A stretch of 64,000 nucleotides of DNA, from assembly GCF_015355755.1 (NCBI RefSeq), contig NZ_JACVEE010000001.1:1798001-1862000 (forward strand), read 5' to 3'. The stretch is from Nocardia sp. XZ_19_385 (GTDB lineage: Bacteria > Actinomycetota > Actinomycetes > Mycobacteriales > Mycobacteriaceae). A program made the position numbers and the translations under genes. Positions 10,301-17,671 of this stretch are shown here, piece by piece. Position 1 is the first letter of the stretch. Each line of letters opens with the position of its first letter. The notes below the pieces were generated by a model that did not search any database, had not been told where the DNA came from, and worked only from the letters and a program-made list of their open reading frames with translations.

Positions 10301-10499
10301 TCACCGCGCCGAGAGCGCACGCCAAGCGAAGACCGGCCTGCGCTACGAACGTCAGAAACAGGCGGATCAAGCACTGCTGAAACGATTCGGCCAATCGGGC
10401 GATGGGTGGGTAGTCGGCGACTCGATGCGCTCGGTAGAACCCAGTGTCGCCGTTGATGTCAAGGAACCGAACGAGGAGGTTTCTGGTGCAAAGAATTAA
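7350..10499 (+). CDS. drmA: DISARM helicase DrmA
   Basis: About 1049 residues from the GTG at 7350, which overlaps the preceding stop (GTGA). An in-frame extension to 7008 lies inside the upstream gene and is rejected. The N-terminus (YVGPEGEADEIL, LVYSVGMLFP) matches the DrmA opening as I know it. Helicase elements include FPTGGGKTEAYLG (about 410-422), IIQDELHLLSG (about 618-628) and a C-terminal helicase part with SVGIDIPRLALM and QATSRVGRG (about 830-862). A Cys cluster (CPWC, then C-x5-C) near 528-566 could bind zinc. DrmA and DrmB are the defining pair of DISARM, which restricts incoming phage DNA. The extended helicase core is intact. Confidence 0.85.
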   Translation: MTLTDAQQSALCHLRSAYVGPEGEADEILFNRPHLVYSVGMLFPVESTEPEPSDDELPAAVTEGDVEEDGASVPLAKEWRPSSIAISFVTDSPAIVCEFSGGTYAALSGEGPPRWQRHPFEFKELELTAEQRQRSLTAGAVPVQIGSRWRPYGDGAYLVTVHARLTTDSTGDDKLDIPQMLFQVGLSVRPHGDAQILEYDTSRTFDIDHEARELRLRYRNRKVYAVGHGMSADWECGQDRCSKVFLTPVPAFVVPNVETTGFEASSVEARALRLDELARVADEPDRVLPLLDAFVGAFSRWVTDQEARVDEFAHQATVARTITDRSRTAASRMAAGVDLLRDPERGELRTAFALAMTAMGHQMEQLKRIRGEEAVQPAWRPFQLGFLLVSLASTVDEAHEDRGLVDLIWFPTGGGKTEAYLGLAAVEIFRRRLRYGVAGGGTAVITRYTLRLLTAQQFQRAAALICAMEILRKSDPRVQGMAPFSIGLWVGNEVTPVNATEAKEALDRLHRADRPEEANKFQVESCPWCLSPLVPKQRTSDRTRYGMRLVGADVVVHCTNTECEFNRELPLAVVDSVIYDEPPTILLATVDKFARLQFNTKAGKILGLNTNFKQPSLIIQDELHLLSGPLGTTVAVFDAVIQLLASKHGSRPKIIASTATIRASQEQVRGLYGRDVALYPPAGLDEDRTFFSRPVKNGTGRLYLGMMPQSVPQASALVAAATPLIELPAVLIREQTSHLRDSFWTLVMYHNSLRELGRTGTLVVDDVNGRLETRAERLGLSLRPVRAGRVLELTSRRGPEELPNDLRELRTNADESPEAIDVVLSSNMLSVGIDIPRLALMLMVGQPKTTAEYIQATSRVGRGEIHGIVATLFRSNRARDRSHFETFRGYHEALYRSVEPTSVTPWSLASRHRSLAGALVALIRQSFQKLAENTSADQLDLGDDRTSGAIERLIDLFLECVSRSDGIEEEETREAVWRLLREWDHRAESARQAKTGLRYERQKQADQALLKRFGQSGDGWVVGDSMRSVEPSVAVDVKEPNEEVSGAKN

Positions 10500-12303
10500 G
10501 CATGACCTTCGATTGTCCGAGACGATCACCCCCTTCGGCGTCGGCGCCATCGTCGACGTCCGCGGCGAATCACTGATCGCGCCCGACACGTCGTGGTGGC
10601 CTAAGAAGCCGGGCTCAGAGATCCATTGCGACCGTTTGCTCGCACGACTCGGCCCCGGTCAGCTGCGCCAGCCGCCCACCCACGCGGGCCGCGCCGCCAA
10701 CGACACCCCAGGACTCCTCTACTGGCGCTTTCCCATGTGGCGGTTCTGTGAACGGTGCACAAAGCTCTCGAAGTTCACCGGCAAGCACAAGGGCAAGTGG
10801 TCGAATACGTGCACCTGTGGCGGGTTCCTCGTTCCGATGCGGTATGTCGCTAGGTGCTCGAAAGGTAGCCATATCCAAGACATTCCATGGTTCGCATGGG
10901 CACACCGCGGCCACGACGCGGGCGTGACGGAAGAGGTTCGATTCTGCCGGGCCTACGATGAGCTCCGTTTCGTACGCTCCATGAAACACGGCGAAGGCCT
11001 CACTTCATTGCGTGTGAGCTGTAACAAGTGCAAGCGGGCACGGCCGCTGTCCGAGCTTGTCATGAAAAGCTCGCTGCAACGCGACGGAATCCGGTGCGAC
11101 AGCCGCCAGCCATGGGAAGAGCCGACTGACGTGCAGCAGCCGTGCGAGCACCAGCTGGTTGCGGTTCAGCGAGGTGCTACCAGCAACTACATGGCCGAGC
11201 GCATCTCCGCCCTGGATATTCCGGAAGAGCGTCCGCAATCCGAAGCACAGATCGACTTGATTCGAAGCCACGTGTACTTCGAGAAGGTGGTGGCGGACAA
11301 CGCCGGCCCCCAGGCCGAGATGGTGGCGGGCTGGATCGCCGAGGAAGTCGGCGTTAAACGAGAGGTGGTCCTTGCCCTTGCCGCAGGCGACGGCGGGCCC
11401 GCCGAGCCGGTGATTCTCGATCTCAAGGACGGCGAGTGGGCAGCGTTCGTCGAGAAGCTGGGCAAGGGTCGCGATCACAGCGACGGAGAGTTCGTGGTCG
11501 ACGGATGGGCACTCCCTGACCAGGCAGCCGGGCCGATGTCTCTGACTCGCTGCCTGTCGGGCGTAGGCCAGGTGCGACGGGTACGAGAAGTCCGGGCACT
11601 CAAAGGGTTCCGCCGCCACGACCCGGACGCAGATTTGATCAAGGCCGATCTAGGGCCCGATCGCATTCGTCGCCCGACATATCCAGCGGTCGAGATGTTC
11701 GGTGAGGGAATCTTTCTTCGATTCGATGAAGGCGCGCTCGCCCAGTGGGAACGAGAGCCCGCCGTGCAAGCCCGTGCCGCGATCCTTGGCGACCGCCGCC
11801 GTGCGTCGAAATGGGCTCATCGGATCGACGTCCCCGAGCCGCGTTTCATCGCGCTTCACACCATCGCACACCTGCTCATCCGTCGGCTCGCGTTTACCAG
11901 CGGCTATTCTTCGGCCTCGTTGCAAGAGCGCATCTACGCCAACTCGGATCGGCCCGACCGTACGGCTGGCATCCTCATCTACACCGCCGCAGGCGACGTC
12001 CAAGGAACACTCGGTGGGCTCGTTCGGCTCGGCGAACCCGAGCGATTTCTGCCGCTGTTGATCTCCGCATTGGATGACGCCGACGTGTGCTCGAACGATC
12101 CAGTCTGCATCGAGAGCGATCGTCAAGGTTCGTCGTCGCTCAATATGTCGGCCTGCCACGGCTGTGCACTCGTCAGCGAGACCTCCTGCGAGACAAGCAA
12201 TCGTCTGCTGGATCGTCAGTTGGTATTCGGTGACGGCCGAGAGGTTCGTGGATTCCTGCAAGACGTGCTCCCGGAGGTGCGGCGATCACTGCACGCAGAC
12301 TGA
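10486..12303 (+). CDS. drmB: DISARM protein DrmB (DUF1998)
   Basis: 605 residues from the GTG at 10486, chosen because GAGGAGGT lies at 10473-10480, five bases upstream; an earlier in-frame ATG lacks this support. The start overlaps the end of drmA by 14 bases. The N-terminus contains ETITPFGVGAIVDVRG, typical of DrmB. Cysteine pairs occur in FCERC, CTCGG and CNKC. The C-terminal DUF1998 part has CSNDPVC, SACHGCALVSETSCE and LLDR. DrmB partners DrmA in DISARM and is thought to work with it on unmethylated or phage DNA. A 44-base gap separates it from the next gene. Confidence 0.85.
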   Translation: MQRIKHDLRLSETITPFGVGAIVDVRGESLIAPDTSWWPKKPGSEIHCDRLLARLGPGQLRQPPTHAGRAANDTPGLLYWRFPMWRFCERCTKLSKFTGKHKGKWSNTCTCGGFLVPMRYVARCSKGSHIQDIPWFAWAHRGHDAGVTEEVRFCRAYDELRFVRSMKHGEGLTSLRVSCNKCKRARPLSELVMKSSLQRDGIRCDSRQPWEEPTDVQQPCEHQLVAVQRGATSNYMAERISALDIPEERPQSEAQIDLIRSHVYFEKVVADNAGPQAEMVAGWIAEEVGVKREVVLALAAGDGGPAEPVILDLKDGEWAAFVEKLGKGRDHSDGEFVVDGWALPDQAAGPMSLTRCLSGVGQVRRVREVRALKGFRRHDPDADLIKADLGPDRIRRPTYPAVEMFGEGIFLRFDEGALAQWEREPAVQARAAILGDRRRASKWAHRIDVPEPRFIALHTIAHLLIRRLAFTSGYSSASLQERIYANSDRPDRTAGILIYTAAGDVQGTLGGLVRLGEPERFLPLLISALDDADVCSNDPVCIESDRQGSSSLNMSACHGCALVSETSCETSNRLLDRQLVFGDGREVRGFLQDVLPEVRRSLHAD

Positions 12304-12347
12304 CCGCCGTCGGCGGATGAGATCACTTCCAACAGAAAGAGGAACCG

Positions 12348-14483
12348 TTGACCTCCAGGGGTGCGGAATTCGGTCTTTGGCTGACCGAGCAAATGCAAAC
12401 GCATGAGCTGAATTCATCTGAACTGGCTCACCATCTGGGTGTCACCCGCGCACTCGTAGAAGCCTGGCTGGACAACCGTTCGGAGCCCCGCGCAGAGCTG
12501 GTCGACAAAGCACAGAAGCTATTCGTGTCCCGGCAGGCGATTCGCGCGGCAACCCCATTCGGCTCGGAGCAGGTTCAACAGCCGGTCTCCTGGTACCACC
12601 GGCCTGGACATGTCGACGGCGGGCGCGAATTCGGCAATGCAGCGGCCTTCGCCTTCGAAGCCGATCTGGAAATTCTGGCTCGTGAAGCAACCCAGAACAG
12701 CCTGGATGAACGCGACCGGCGCAACGACCGACCGGTCACGGTCCGTTACACATTGCACGAGCTCACCGGCGAGGCCCTGACCCGATTCCTCGCAGCGATG
12801 TGCTGGGACGACCTTCGCCCACACTACGAAGCGGCGGCTGCACAGGACCAGAAAGTCGGACGAGTCGTCCGATCAGGTCTGCGCGATCTCGACGAAAAAC
12901 ACCGGCTTGTTCTACTACGCGTCGACGACTACAACGCGAATGGGCTGACCGGCGACGACTACGAGGACGGCCGATTCGCCGCAGTGGTGCGACGCCAACT
13001 CGACAGCCATAAGACGGACACGAAGGCAGGCGGTTCCTATGGGCTCGGGAAAGCCACCCTGTGGGCGGCGAGTCGACTCGGGCTCGTCCTGATGAATTCC
13101 ACGCTCTCGGAACCGCACGAGGGGCGAACCGAGCGCCGGCTCATCGGCAGGCTCGAATTGCCATGGCGGGAAGTCGACGGCAGACGGTATGCCGGCCCCG
13201 CCTGGTTCGGGCGCCCGGATTCCCTCGCAGGCAACGCGGAAGTGGCACGTTCCTGGTGGGCGGACGAAACTTATACGTCGGAGCTGCACCTCACCCGCGA
13301 GGACGATGCTCCCGGGACATCGTTCTTGATCGTCGGAGCACACGACGTCGCCAGCCTTGCCGAGATTGTGCCGGGCCGGGCTCCCGACGCCATCGACGAT
13401 GAGGACACCTTGGAGCGCATGCATCAAAGGTTGGTCAGTGCGCTCGGTCGAAACTTCTGGGCCGCAATGACATCGGGGGGCACGCAGCCGCCGCTGCTCG
13501 AAGCGTCCGTCCGCACGTTGCGTAATGGGACCGAGTATCTGGCGGAGGAGCATGTTGATCCGCATGTCCATCAGCCCGCACGTACCCGGGCTCTCAAGGC
13601 ATTTTTCGATGGCACCACCGTGGAACGTCTCGTCGAGTCGGGCCAGGTAGCGCTCACTACAGTGCCGTTGAAAGTTCCCGATCGCGATGGACGGACCGGA
13701 ACAGGCGGCGAGCATCGTGCAGCGCTGCTCGTGACCGAAGCTTCGGATAGCGACGGCAGAATCAATCAGGTGACCGCGATTCGCGGCAATCGCATGACTG
13801 TGAAGACCAGCTCGGTGCCCGGCCTGCCGATCGGGACCAATCCCTTCCAGGCGGTTCTGCTCGCTGGACTAGCGGGAGGCAAAGCGGCACCCTTCGCGGA
13901 CGTGGCAGAGGAGTTTCTGCGCTGCGCAGAACCCCCGGAGCACAACAAGTGGAGTCAAACAGAGGAGCTGAGGACCCTGTACTCCCCTTCAGCTCACCGG
14001 CGTATCGCCGCCCTGACGACAGCCACCAACAAAGCAGTGCAGGAAATCGTGGCGGTTGCAAAGGAAGCCGGAAAATCCGACGGTGCGGCGAAAGTCCGTA
14101 AACGCCTTAAAATTTCAGGCAAACCTACCGCCAAATTGAGTGGGCCGTTGCTGCCACCGAAGCTCGACGACCTGGAAGCGGTGATCGACCCGTCCGGTGC
14201 GTGGCAAGTGACCGGTGAGATCAAACTCTCGCCCGGCGCGGAATCATGGCACATGAGTCCGGTGGCCAAGCTCGACGTACGTTCCGGCCCCCGCCCGGTT
14301 CTGAAATGGGCCGAGCTCATCGCAGTCAGCAATTGCGAATTGCTCGACGGCGTACTGCAATTCACACCAGGTGCCCGCCGAGCCGTGTTTAGAGGCGTGA
14401 CCGATGTGTCGGCACATCCGGTGCGTGCCACACTAACCGGACTAGTCGTCGAACTGCAGGAAAGCAAGGCGGGTATCGAATGA
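12348..14483 (+). CDS. HTH-containing GHKL ATPase, defence-operon component
   Basis: 711 residues. The TTG start at 12348 is favoured by AGAGGA at 12338-12343. Residues 20-50 (NSSELAHHLGVTRALVEAWL) look like an XRE-type helix-turn-helix. A GHKL ATPase follows: EATQNSLDE (113-121, N-box), LLRVDDYNANGL (189-200, G1 Asp) and GGSYGLGKATLW (228-239, G2). The rest, about 470 residues, is unrecognised. It is the second GHKL protein in the operon, and the two differ in length and layout. The HTH could tether it to DNA or make it autoregulatory. It overlaps the next gene by ATGA. Function is unknown; defence involvement is inferred from operon position. Confidence 0.75.
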   Translation: MTSRGAEFGLWLTEQMQTHELNSSELAHHLGVTRALVEAWLDNRSEPRAELVDKAQKLFVSRQAIRAATPFGSEQVQQPVSWYHRPGHVDGGREFGNAAAFAFEADLEILAREATQNSLDERDRRNDRPVTVRYTLHELTGEALTRFLAAMCWDDLRPHYEAAAAQDQKVGRVVRSGLRDLDEKHRLVLLRVDDYNANGLTGDDYEDGRFAAVVRRQLDSHKTDTKAGGSYGLGKATLWAASRLGLVLMNSTLSEPHEGRTERRLIGRLELPWREVDGRRYAGPAWFGRPDSLAGNAEVARSWWADETYTSELHLTREDDAPGTSFLIVGAHDVASLAEIVPGRAPDAIDDEDTLERMHQRLVSALGRNFWAAMTSGGTQPPLLEASVRTLRNGTEYLAEEHVDPHVHQPARTRALKAFFDGTTVERLVESGQVALTTVPLKVPDRDGRTGTGGEHRAALLVTEASDSDGRINQVTAIRGNRMTVKTSSVPGLPIGTNPFQAVLLAGLAGGKAAPFADVAEEFLRCAEPPEHNKWSQTEELRTLYSPSAHRRIAALTTATNKAVQEIVAVAKEAGKSDGAAKVRKRLKISGKPTAKLSGPLLPPKLDDLEAVIDPSGAWQVTGEIKLSPGAESWHMSPVAKLDVRSGPRPVLKWAELIAVSNCELLDGVLQFTPGARRAVFRGVTDVSAHPVRATLTGLVVELQESKAGIE

Positions 14484-15472
14484 GGGCATACCCATATCCC
14501 CGGCTGACCGGATCTGTGACGGTGCGTGTCACGTCCGTTCGGCTCCGCGGCGTCGATGACAGCCGCGAACAGTTGGACACCAAAGCCTTTTCGGTTGTCG
14601 AGCAGGTCGTCGCCCTCGGCAGAGCTGAGCGCGACGACTGGCGAACCGCCAGATTAGCCCTGCGGGCCACCGTACCCAGCCGGGAGATCGAGACGAAGGG
14701 CGTTTGGTCCAACATCTCTGTGATCGCTGTCTTGGCAGAGGGAGCGACAAACGTACGGACCGTCGCACGGTTGTCGGCCAGTGGAACCGACGGACGGGAG
14801 TGGGTCGGGGAAATCGAGCTCCGTCGAGAAGACCATCTCGACCGCGCAACTCTCGCCGTGCATGTGGTGGCCACGGTCGACGCGACTGATGGTCGGATCA
14901 TCGCCTCCACGCAACAGGATTGGCTCGTTGACCTGACCGCCGACGCCCCCTTGCGAGATCGCCAACTCGACGTAAGCACAATTAGTTTCGCGCGCAGCAC
15001 CGAGTGGCTGCGGAGCTTCCGAGATGCGCCCTGGATCGTGGAGACGTCCGGCCGGATGCCCGCCGTTCGACTCAATTCGGATTTCGAGGGGCTGGCCGCG
15101 CTCATGGAAGAGCGAGGCTCGAAAGTCGAGAGCATGATGGGAGAGATACTCCTCGCCCACATGTGTGCCGACGTGTGGACCGCCGTATTCCACACCGCCA
15201 TAGGCGATCTTGAGATCGAGGAGGATGGAACGCCGGTCTTCCCGGCCGACTGGCGAGGTGCGGTTCTGAGAGAAATGTTGCCAGACATCATCCCGGGCAG
15301 AGAAGCCACTGATGCCCTCCGAGAAGTGCACCTTCGCCGTACCGGTCAAGGGAGTTGGGCGGACCTACAACCGCGTATCCAATACGCAGCGGCACGCCGC
15401 GCCGAGGTGCCGAAAGCTCTTGCGACCACAATTCGTGACATCGAACGACTCGATCAGGAGACAGGCGCGTGA
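14480..15472 (+). CDS. Unknown protein, defence-operon component
   Basis: 330 residues, starting at the ATG that overlaps the previous stop (ATGA) and ending in a GTGA overlap with the next gene. I do not recognise the family. The first half is rich in beta-strand-like alternating hydrophobic residues, and the second half appears helical. There is no signal peptide, transmembrane segment, Cys cluster or obvious catalytic motif. The strict four-base overlaps on both sides suggest that its product is made in fixed ratio with the HTH-GHKL ATPase and the following protein, perhaps as a complex subunit. Confidence 0.6.
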   Translation: MRAYPYPRLTGSVTVRVTSVRLRGVDDSREQLDTKAFSVVEQVVALGRAERDDWRTARLALRATVPSREIETKGVWSNISVIAVLAEGATNVRTVARLSASGTDGREWVGEIELRREDHLDRATLAVHVVATVDATDGRIIASTQQDWLVDLTADAPLRDRQLDVSTISFARSTEWLRSFRDAPWIVETSGRMPAVRLNSDFEGLAALMEERGSKVESMMGEILLAHMCADVWTAVFHTAIGDLEIEEDGTPVFPADWRGAVLREMLPDIIPGREATDALREVHLRRTGQGSWADLQPRIQYAAARRAEVPKALATTIRDIERLDQETGA

Positions 15473-16353
15473 CATCCCGCCCCGAGCACCTGCCGGATCG
15501 GCTTGCGCTGATCTCCGATGCGCAGGCTGCGGAGTACATCTCGACAGGGCTGCTCGAAGGCCGCGAAGACGTTCCGTCCATTGCGATCAACAAGGTTGCG
15601 GAGCCGTTTCCGGGCGACGACGCACGCTTGGCCCTGCATCGTGTTCGAGATCTGATCGATGACGCGCTGACCACCTTTCAGGGACAACGCCCTACTGCAG
15701 CGGACTCGTGGCTCGCCCCCCGTCTGCACGAGACGCTGCGGCTGACTCGTCGGGAAGCAGCGGACAAGGAGCTCTGGACGTATCTTGCCCTCGGCGTTGC
15801 ACCCGACTATGTCGTGTGGCGACATTTGCCAGAACCGAAGGCAGACGGAACGCGCGGCCGCATCGCACGCGACCGGTTTGTCGGCTCGCATTTCAAGCAG
15901 GCCTTCGCACGACTCTGGTGGACAGCAGAACTCTTCCGCAATGGGCCCGACTACCGACCGGCCGTGTTGGCGTGCAGCAACCAGGACATGCTCAATTCAG
16001 CCCTTCGGCTCGACGTCATCGACCATCGGCCGACCGCCCTTGCCCTCGTCAGACTCATCGAACGGGGCGTAGTCTCGACAGGCCGGGAAGTGAACGCACT
16101 CACCACCGCGGTCAACACGGCCGCGGCAACCCTGATGTATGACGTGATCGCCCCCGACAATGCTCGCGAGGACGAATCGTTGCGGGACTGGATTGCGGGT
16201 GCCGAATCTGCTCGCCCATCACCCCGGGGCACGCTGCCTGACGGTCCGGAAGACGAGGCGGCTCCCGAAGACGCTGTCGAAAGACTGGCGGATCACTTCG
16301 CGATGTTGTTCGCGGATACGCAAGTCAGGGGGCAGCGGGATTCTGCCGAATAG
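15469..16353 (+). CDS. Possible DUF6339-family protein, last gene of the defence operon
   Basis: 294 residues from a GTG overlapping the previous stop. The core (RLHETLRLTRREAADKELWTYLA, then PDYVVWRH and a Trp/Arg-rich helix FKQAFARLWWTAELF) resembles DUF6339 proteins as I remember them, found in actinobacterial defence neighbourhoods; this is a memory-based match with moderate confidence. The C-terminal 60 residues are acidic and Pro-rich. No catalytic motif is evident. The last 29 bases overlap, on the opposite strand, the 3' end of the methyltransferase gene, so the operon and the methylase pair converge. Confidence 0.6.
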   Translation: MTSRPEHLPDRLALISDAQAAEYISTGLLEGREDVPSIAINKVAEPFPGDDARLALHRVRDLIDDALTTFQGQRPTAADSWLAPRLHETLRLTRREAADKELWTYLALGVAPDYVVWRHLPEPKADGTRGRIARDRFVGSHFKQAFARLWWTAELFRNGPDYRPAVLACSNQDMLNSALRLDVIDHRPTALALVRLIERGVVSTGREVNALTTAVNTAAATLMYDVIAPDNAREDESLRDWIAGAESARPSPRGTLPDGPEDEAAPEDAVERLADHFAMLFADTQVRGQRDSAE

Positions 16354-17671
16354 CAATGCTCCTGTGGGAACCCGCAGGACATTGACTTTGGTCACCACAT
16401 CCCAAGGCGCGCAACTCGTCTGATGTAGTCGCGGGCACGTTCGGCCAGGAGCGAGCGGCTGCCAGCGCTTCCTCCGACGGCGGGGCCCCGAGCACCGCAG
16501 CAGACAGTACGTGCATGCCCAGGCGCGGCGGCACGGCATTGCCGACCTGTTGTGCCTGGTCCTGCCCCGACCAAGGAAAGTTGTGTGGGAAGGTCTGGAG
16601 GACACCGGATTCGGCGATGGTGAACCGGTCGTATCGTCCGGCCGCGAGGTCGGATTCCGACTTGTAGATCTTGTTGCGCGAGACTTTGCCGGTCACCGTG
16701 AACGCAGGTTCAGAGGCCTGGCGCCTGCCTCGATTCTTCGGGTCACCTCCAGATCCGTAATTCGACACAACAAAGAAGTCCAACTGAGGTTCCGATTCGG
16801 AGTCCGACGACTGCTGAGACTTAAAGCGAGAGACCCTATCGCAAGAGCCGCTCAGCTGACTCGCCGCGCGAAGAGAATCTGCCATCGAGACCCAGCTCTG
16901 TTTGCGCCCGAGTACCGAAGTCTCGGCCAACAGCGAATCCGTCTGAGCTACAACGCGTTTCCCTCGATGTACATCGAACGGCCGATGAGTGGTCGGGATC
17001 GCTTCGACAGCCCCTCGCCCAGGCCGGCGCGCGATAAGCACTGCGCGCGTGCGGGTTTGCGGCACGCCGTACTCCTCCGTCTTCAACTGCCAGCATTCCG
17101 CTTCGTACTTCACGCCTCCGAGCCTTCCCTCACCCCCCCGAAGAATCTGGGCGTATACCTCCCAGAGCGGCATGACGGCAGGCACCTGTTCGAGAACGAT
17201 CACCTCGTATGGATTGCGGTCGTCGGTGTCGATCGCCTTCAGCAGCCAGCGCAGCGGCTCGAGGACAAGGGCGGTGCGCGGATCGTCGAGAGCGCGGAGA
17301 TCCTCATCGATCTCGGCCTCGTTCTCGTCTTCATCCACCAAGCGGTGGATGAAGCGCTTCACGGTCTCCAGCGCTCGCCGCCCAGCACCGGTTCCCGCGA
17401 CGGAGAAGGACTGACAGGGGGGACCGCCTGCGAGAATGTCAACCGACTTCGGGATCTGGTCGAAGCGGTCCTCGCGCATTACCCGGACGTCGGCGTGGAT
17501 TGTCGGAAGGCCTGCGGCATAACGTGTCTCGCATGCGTTACCGTCCCACTCGATTCCCAAGCTCTTCAGACCCAGGAAGTGTGCCGCCACATCCAGCCCG
17601 CCGGGTCCGGCAAAGAGGTCGAGGATGCGGACTTCGTCGAGGTGACGAGCGAGGACTTCCGGATCGGTCAT
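16325..17671 (-). CDS. DNA (cytosine-5) methyltransferase, catalytically complete
   Basis: 448 residues. The start is the ATG at 17671, which overlaps the upstream methylase stop (ATGA); a longer frame to 17896 lies inside that gene and is rejected. C5-MTase motifs: DLFAGPGGLD (motif I, 18-27), GGPPCQSFS (motif IV, catalytic Cys86), LEQVP (motif VI, EQV instead of the usual ENV) and QTRTR (motif VIII, 205-209). The target-recognition region is followed by motifs IX-X (QQVGNAVPPRLG). An acidic insert lies at about 113-130. In DISARM the 5mC methylase DrmMII marks self DNA; that role is inferred here. Confidence 0.88.
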   Translation of the reverse strand: MTDPEVLARHLDEVRILDLFAGPGGLDVAAHFLGLKSLGIEWDGNACETRYAAGLPTIHADVRVMREDRFDQIPKSVDILAGGPPCQSFSVAGTGAGRRALETVKRFIHRLVDEDENEAEIDEDLRALDDPRTALVLEPLRWLLKAIDTDDRNPYEVIVLEQVPAVMPLWEVYAQILRGGEGRLGGVKYEAECWQLKTEEYGVPQTRTRAVLIARRPGRGAVEAIPTTHRPFDVHRGKRVVAQTDSLLAETSVLGRKQSWVSMADSLRAASQLSGSCDRVSRFKSQQSSDSESEPQLDFFVVSNYGSGGDPKNRGRRQASEPAFTVTGKVSRNKIYKSESDLAAGRYDRFTIAESGVLQTFPHNFPWSGQDQAQQVGNAVPPRLGMHVLSAAVLGAPPSEEALAAARSWPNVPATTSDELRALGCGDQSQCPAGSHRSIAIRQNPAAP

